A DNA stretch of 32,677 nt from Elusimicrobiales bacterium (GTDB taxonomy: Bacteria > Elusimicrobiota > Elusimicrobia > Elusimicrobiales > UBA9959), in assembly GCA_026416895.1 (NCBI GenBank), contig JAOAEH010000028.1:1-32677 (forward strand), written 5' to 3'. How positions within the stretch are numbered: position 1 is the stretch's first letter; the number at the start of each line of letters is the position of its first letter. Below, one piece after another: positions 30,819 through 32,677 of this stretch. A program made the position numbers and the translations under genes. The notes under the pieces were generated by a model. It saw only the letters and a program-made list of their open reading frames with translations. It was not told where the DNA came from and made no database searches.

Positions 30819-31624
30819 TGGATTGTATATATACAAAAGAGTATTTTTTAACCCAATGTGAGGGTTTTAGAAGTTTTAAATCTTCTGGTGGCTTTTTTTT
30901 GTCAAAAAGACTTAAAAAAGTTTATGATATAGTTTCAAGTTATAATTTTTCAAGAATTCTTGATTTTGGTTGTGGTAGAGGAGAGTTTTCTCTTAAATTT
31001 TCATTAAATGGTGTTGAAGCTTATGCGTGTGATGTATCAGATGATGCTATTGAAATTGCAAATTCATTAAAAAATAAATGGGAGAAAAAAAGGGGTAAAC
31101 TTCCATTTTATATATTTAAAATAATTAACAGCAAACTTCCATTTGAAAATTCATTTTTTGATGCTTGTGTGATGAATGATGTTGTTGAACATATAGAAAA
31201 GAAAGAGCTTATGAATGTTTTTGAGGAAATATTTAGGGTTTTAAAGCCACAAGGTAAGATCTTTATTCATACTTCTCCTGGTAAGTTATTTATTAAATAT
31301 GGTCTTTTTTTGTATCGTATTGTTGGTTTTTTTACAGGTTTTAGATTTGATTCAAATTTAAAAGATATACTTCCAGATGGGTTAAAAAAGCCATATCATA
31401 TAAATGAATTAAGTGTTTGGGAAATTAAAAAATTTTTAAAATCAATAGGTTTTGAAAAAGTAAAGTATTCTTTATGGAAGAATCCTCATTATATTTATTA
31501 TTTTACAGGTAGTGATAGATTTTTAAAAATTATTAGAAAAATCTCGTTTTTAATACCTTTTAAAGAAATTGTATATTCAGATATTTTTGTTTATGCTGAA
31601 AAAGGAGGAAATGATGGTACTTGA
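30818..31624 (+). CDS. SAM-dependent methyltransferase (Methyltransf_11 type)
   Basis: A 268-aa class I methyltransferase. Motif I is ILDFGCGRGEF (47-57), followed by an acidic residue (CDVSDDAIEIA) that would hold the SAM ribose, motif II in FDACVMNDVVEHI and motif III in RVLKPQGKIFIHTSPG. The C-terminal part (about 150-268) is hydrophobic and basic (FIKYGLFLYRIVGF, FLIPFKEIVY), suggesting membrane association and a lipid or glycolipid/quinone substrate; this is inference. It is followed by a WD40 protein starting inside its end, and a probable glycosyltransferase lies beyond on the other strand. Confidence 0.88.
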   Translation: MDCIYTKEYFLTQCEGFRSFKSSGGFFLSKRLKKVYDIVSSYNFSRILDFGCGRGEFSLKFSLNGVEAYACDVSDDAIEIANSLKNKWEKKRGKLPFYIFKIINSKLPFENSFFDACVMNDVVEHIEKKELMNVFEEIFRVLKPQGKIFIHTSPGKLFIKYGLFLYRIVGFFTGFRFDSNLKDILPDGLKKPYHINELSVWEIKKFLKSIGFEKVKYSLWKNPHYIYYFTGSDRFLKIIRKISFLIPFKEIVYSDIFVYAEKGGNDGT

Positions 31625-32450
31625 AAAAATACATGAATTTAAAGCTGCAAAAACTGGAGTGAATAAAGTTTTGACTATAGGAGAGTTTATTTTTAGTTGT
31701 GATAGTGATGATTTTTTGAGAAAATGGGATATTTCTAATTATAATTTATTAAAAGAAGTTAAGGCACATGATAAAAATATTCAAGGTATATGTAAAAGTC
31801 CAAATTTATCCAGTTTACTATCTTATAGTGATGATGGTAGTGTTAAAGAGTTTGATTTAGAACTTAGACAAGTTTTCGACTATCCATCACATGAAGGTAG
31901 AGTAAATGATCTTACTTTTATAGATAAAAATAGATTTATTACTGCATCAGATGATGCTACTGTGAGAATATATAAGCTTAGTTCTTATTCCTTTAAAGAG
32001 AAAGATTTAAATATTGGAGATATTGAGTCGGTATGTGTTGTTAATGGTAAAGTATTGATTGGGGGTTCTAAATTAATTGTATGTGATTTAGACCTTGAAG
32101 AAATTGCTTCATTTGACAATGATTATATTTATGGAATAGATTTTATATATACAGATGGAAAGATGATATATCTATCAAGGTCAATGGAAAAAAAACTTGA
32201 AGTTAGAGACATTAATATGAATTTAATTAAAATTATTAGAATGCCATCATGGATAAAGTATATTTCATCATATTTAGATTACTTATTTGTGTCAGTTTCA
32301 GATCAGATAATTGTGTATGATAAAGAGTTTAGAGAAATTGCTATTAGTAATTTTTCATCATCAGAGATAAATTCTTTTGCGTTTTATGATAAAAATATAA
32401 TTATTGCTTTTGATGATGGATATATCAGAATTTGGAAAATAAATATTTAA
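31614..32450 (+). CDS. WD40/beta-propeller repeat protein
   Basis: A 278-aa protein of repeated four-stranded units, probably six or seven blades. Recurrent motifs are FIFSCDSDDFLRKWDI, LLSYSDDGSVKEFDL, FITASDDATVRIYKL and a last IIAFDDGYIRIWKI, with Asp-Asp-G/A turns followed by W/F-D/K as in WD40 repeats. Middle blades are divergent. The ATG at 31614 follows AAAGGAGG (31601-31608) by 5 bases, so a longer start at TTG 31569 is rejected. It has no signal peptide and overlaps the methyltransferase by 11 bases. A scaffold or interaction role is likely; partners are not evident. Confidence 0.82.
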   Translation: MVLEKIHEFKAAKTGVNKVLTIGEFIFSCDSDDFLRKWDISNYNLLKEVKAHDKNIQGICKSPNLSSLLSYSDDGSVKEFDLELRQVFDYPSHEGRVNDLTFIDKNRFITASDDATVRIYKLSSYSFKEKDLNIGDIESVCVVNGKVLIGGSKLIVCDLDLEEIASFDNDYIYGIDFIYTDGKMIYLSRSMEKKLEVRDINMNLIKIIRMPSWIKYISSYLDYLFVSVSDQIIVYDKEFREIAISNFSSSEINSFAFYDKNIIIAFDDGYIRIWKINI

Positions 32451-32677
32451 AGTTCTTTTTTTATTAATTCTATAAACTCTGATACTATGTAATTCCATCT
32501 ATATTTTTTAAGTTCCTGAAAATTTATTTGTGGGTCAAAACCTTTATTATATATTATTTTTAACTTTTCTATACAATCATTAATTTCAGGATATGCTACA
32601 AACTGTTTTTCTTTTGTTTTTTCATATAACTCATCTTGTGTTTCTTTTAAAACATGTTTTATAAAAACTGTGTTTTT
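32447..32677 (-). CDS. C-terminal part of a probable glycosyltransferase (partial)
   Basis: Reading the minus strand from the window edge gives 76 codons without a stop, ending at TAA (32447-32449), whose complement overlaps the WD40 stop. The product ends in YPEINDCIEKLKIIYNKGFD and KYRWNYIVSEFIELIKKEL. The run of acidic/basic helices with R-W-N-Y-I is typical of the end of GT4-type glycosyltransferases, but the catalytic part lies outside the window. Family assignment is tentative; that it is a coding end is well supported by codon use. Confidence 0.5.
   Translation of the reverse strand, partial: KNTVFIKHVLKETQDELYEKTKEKQFVAYPEINDCIEKLKIIYNKGFDPQINFQELKKYRWNYIVSEFIELIKKEL

Noticed and set aside
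31569..31613. TTG start of the WD40 gene at 31569
   Set aside because: AAAGGAGG at 31601-31608 fits only the ATG at 31614, and the extra residues lie in the methyltransferase coding sequence.

Overview
This is a compact, very AT-rich bacterial chromosome segment (roughly a quarter G+C by eye) using the standard code with TGA as a stop. Genes abut or overlap (ATGA and TAATG junctions), the longest gene-free stretch is about 100 bases, and there are no insertion sequences, CRISPR arrays or phage genes. An outer membrane is suggested by a bactofilin/LytM pair, a SurA-type periplasmic chaperone domain, lipoproteins with LspA, and a GT-C glycosyltransferase-like protein. The hyp genes indicate NiFe-hydrogenase metabolism, so an anaerobe or microaerophile is likely. 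The phylum cannot be fixed from the sequence.

Layout. (1) 1-6120, plus strand: the tail of hypC, then hypD, a LysR regulator, hypE, an uncharacterised membrane protein and hypF, all overlapping. This is the NiFe(CN)2CO maturation operon with two non-canonical passengers. (2) 6110-6784, minus strand: a membrane-anchored protein with STI1-like Asp-Pro repeats. (3) 6884-15545, plus strand: tRNA-Glu, an envelope/morphogenesis run (M23 peptidase, bactofilin, SurA-N protein, ABC exporter pair, polysaccharide deacetylase), a spore-photoproduct-lyase-family radical SAM protein, a small membrane protein, a stand-alone cyclic-nucleotide sensor, an AI-2E family permease and YjbQ. (4) 15569-16452: tRNA-Leu and two tandem single-domain response regulators. 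(5) 16518-24896, plus strand: ileS, lspA, a TPR lipoprotein with an apparent frameshift in its signal peptide, a GT-C-like membrane protein, two small unknown proteins and a catalytically dead P-type ATPase homologue. (6) 24886-26225, minus strand: a small membrane protein with an EF-hand-like loop, and an alpha/beta hydrolase. (7) 26301-32450, plus strand: C39-like peptidase, oligopeptide-binding lipoprotein, nth, LipM/LplA-type lipoate enzyme, queF, a methyltransferase and a WD40 protein. The window ends in the 3' end of a probable minus-strand glycosyltransferase.

Most notable items: an intact 589-codon P1B-type ATPase homologue that has lost the TGE, CPC, DKTGT and GDGxNDxP motifs and the nucleotide-binding domain, encoded directly after two small unknown genes; a poly-T frameshift exactly inside a lipoprotein signal peptide with a perfect ribosome binding site upstream; and a conserved-looking membrane protein inserted between hypE and hypF.
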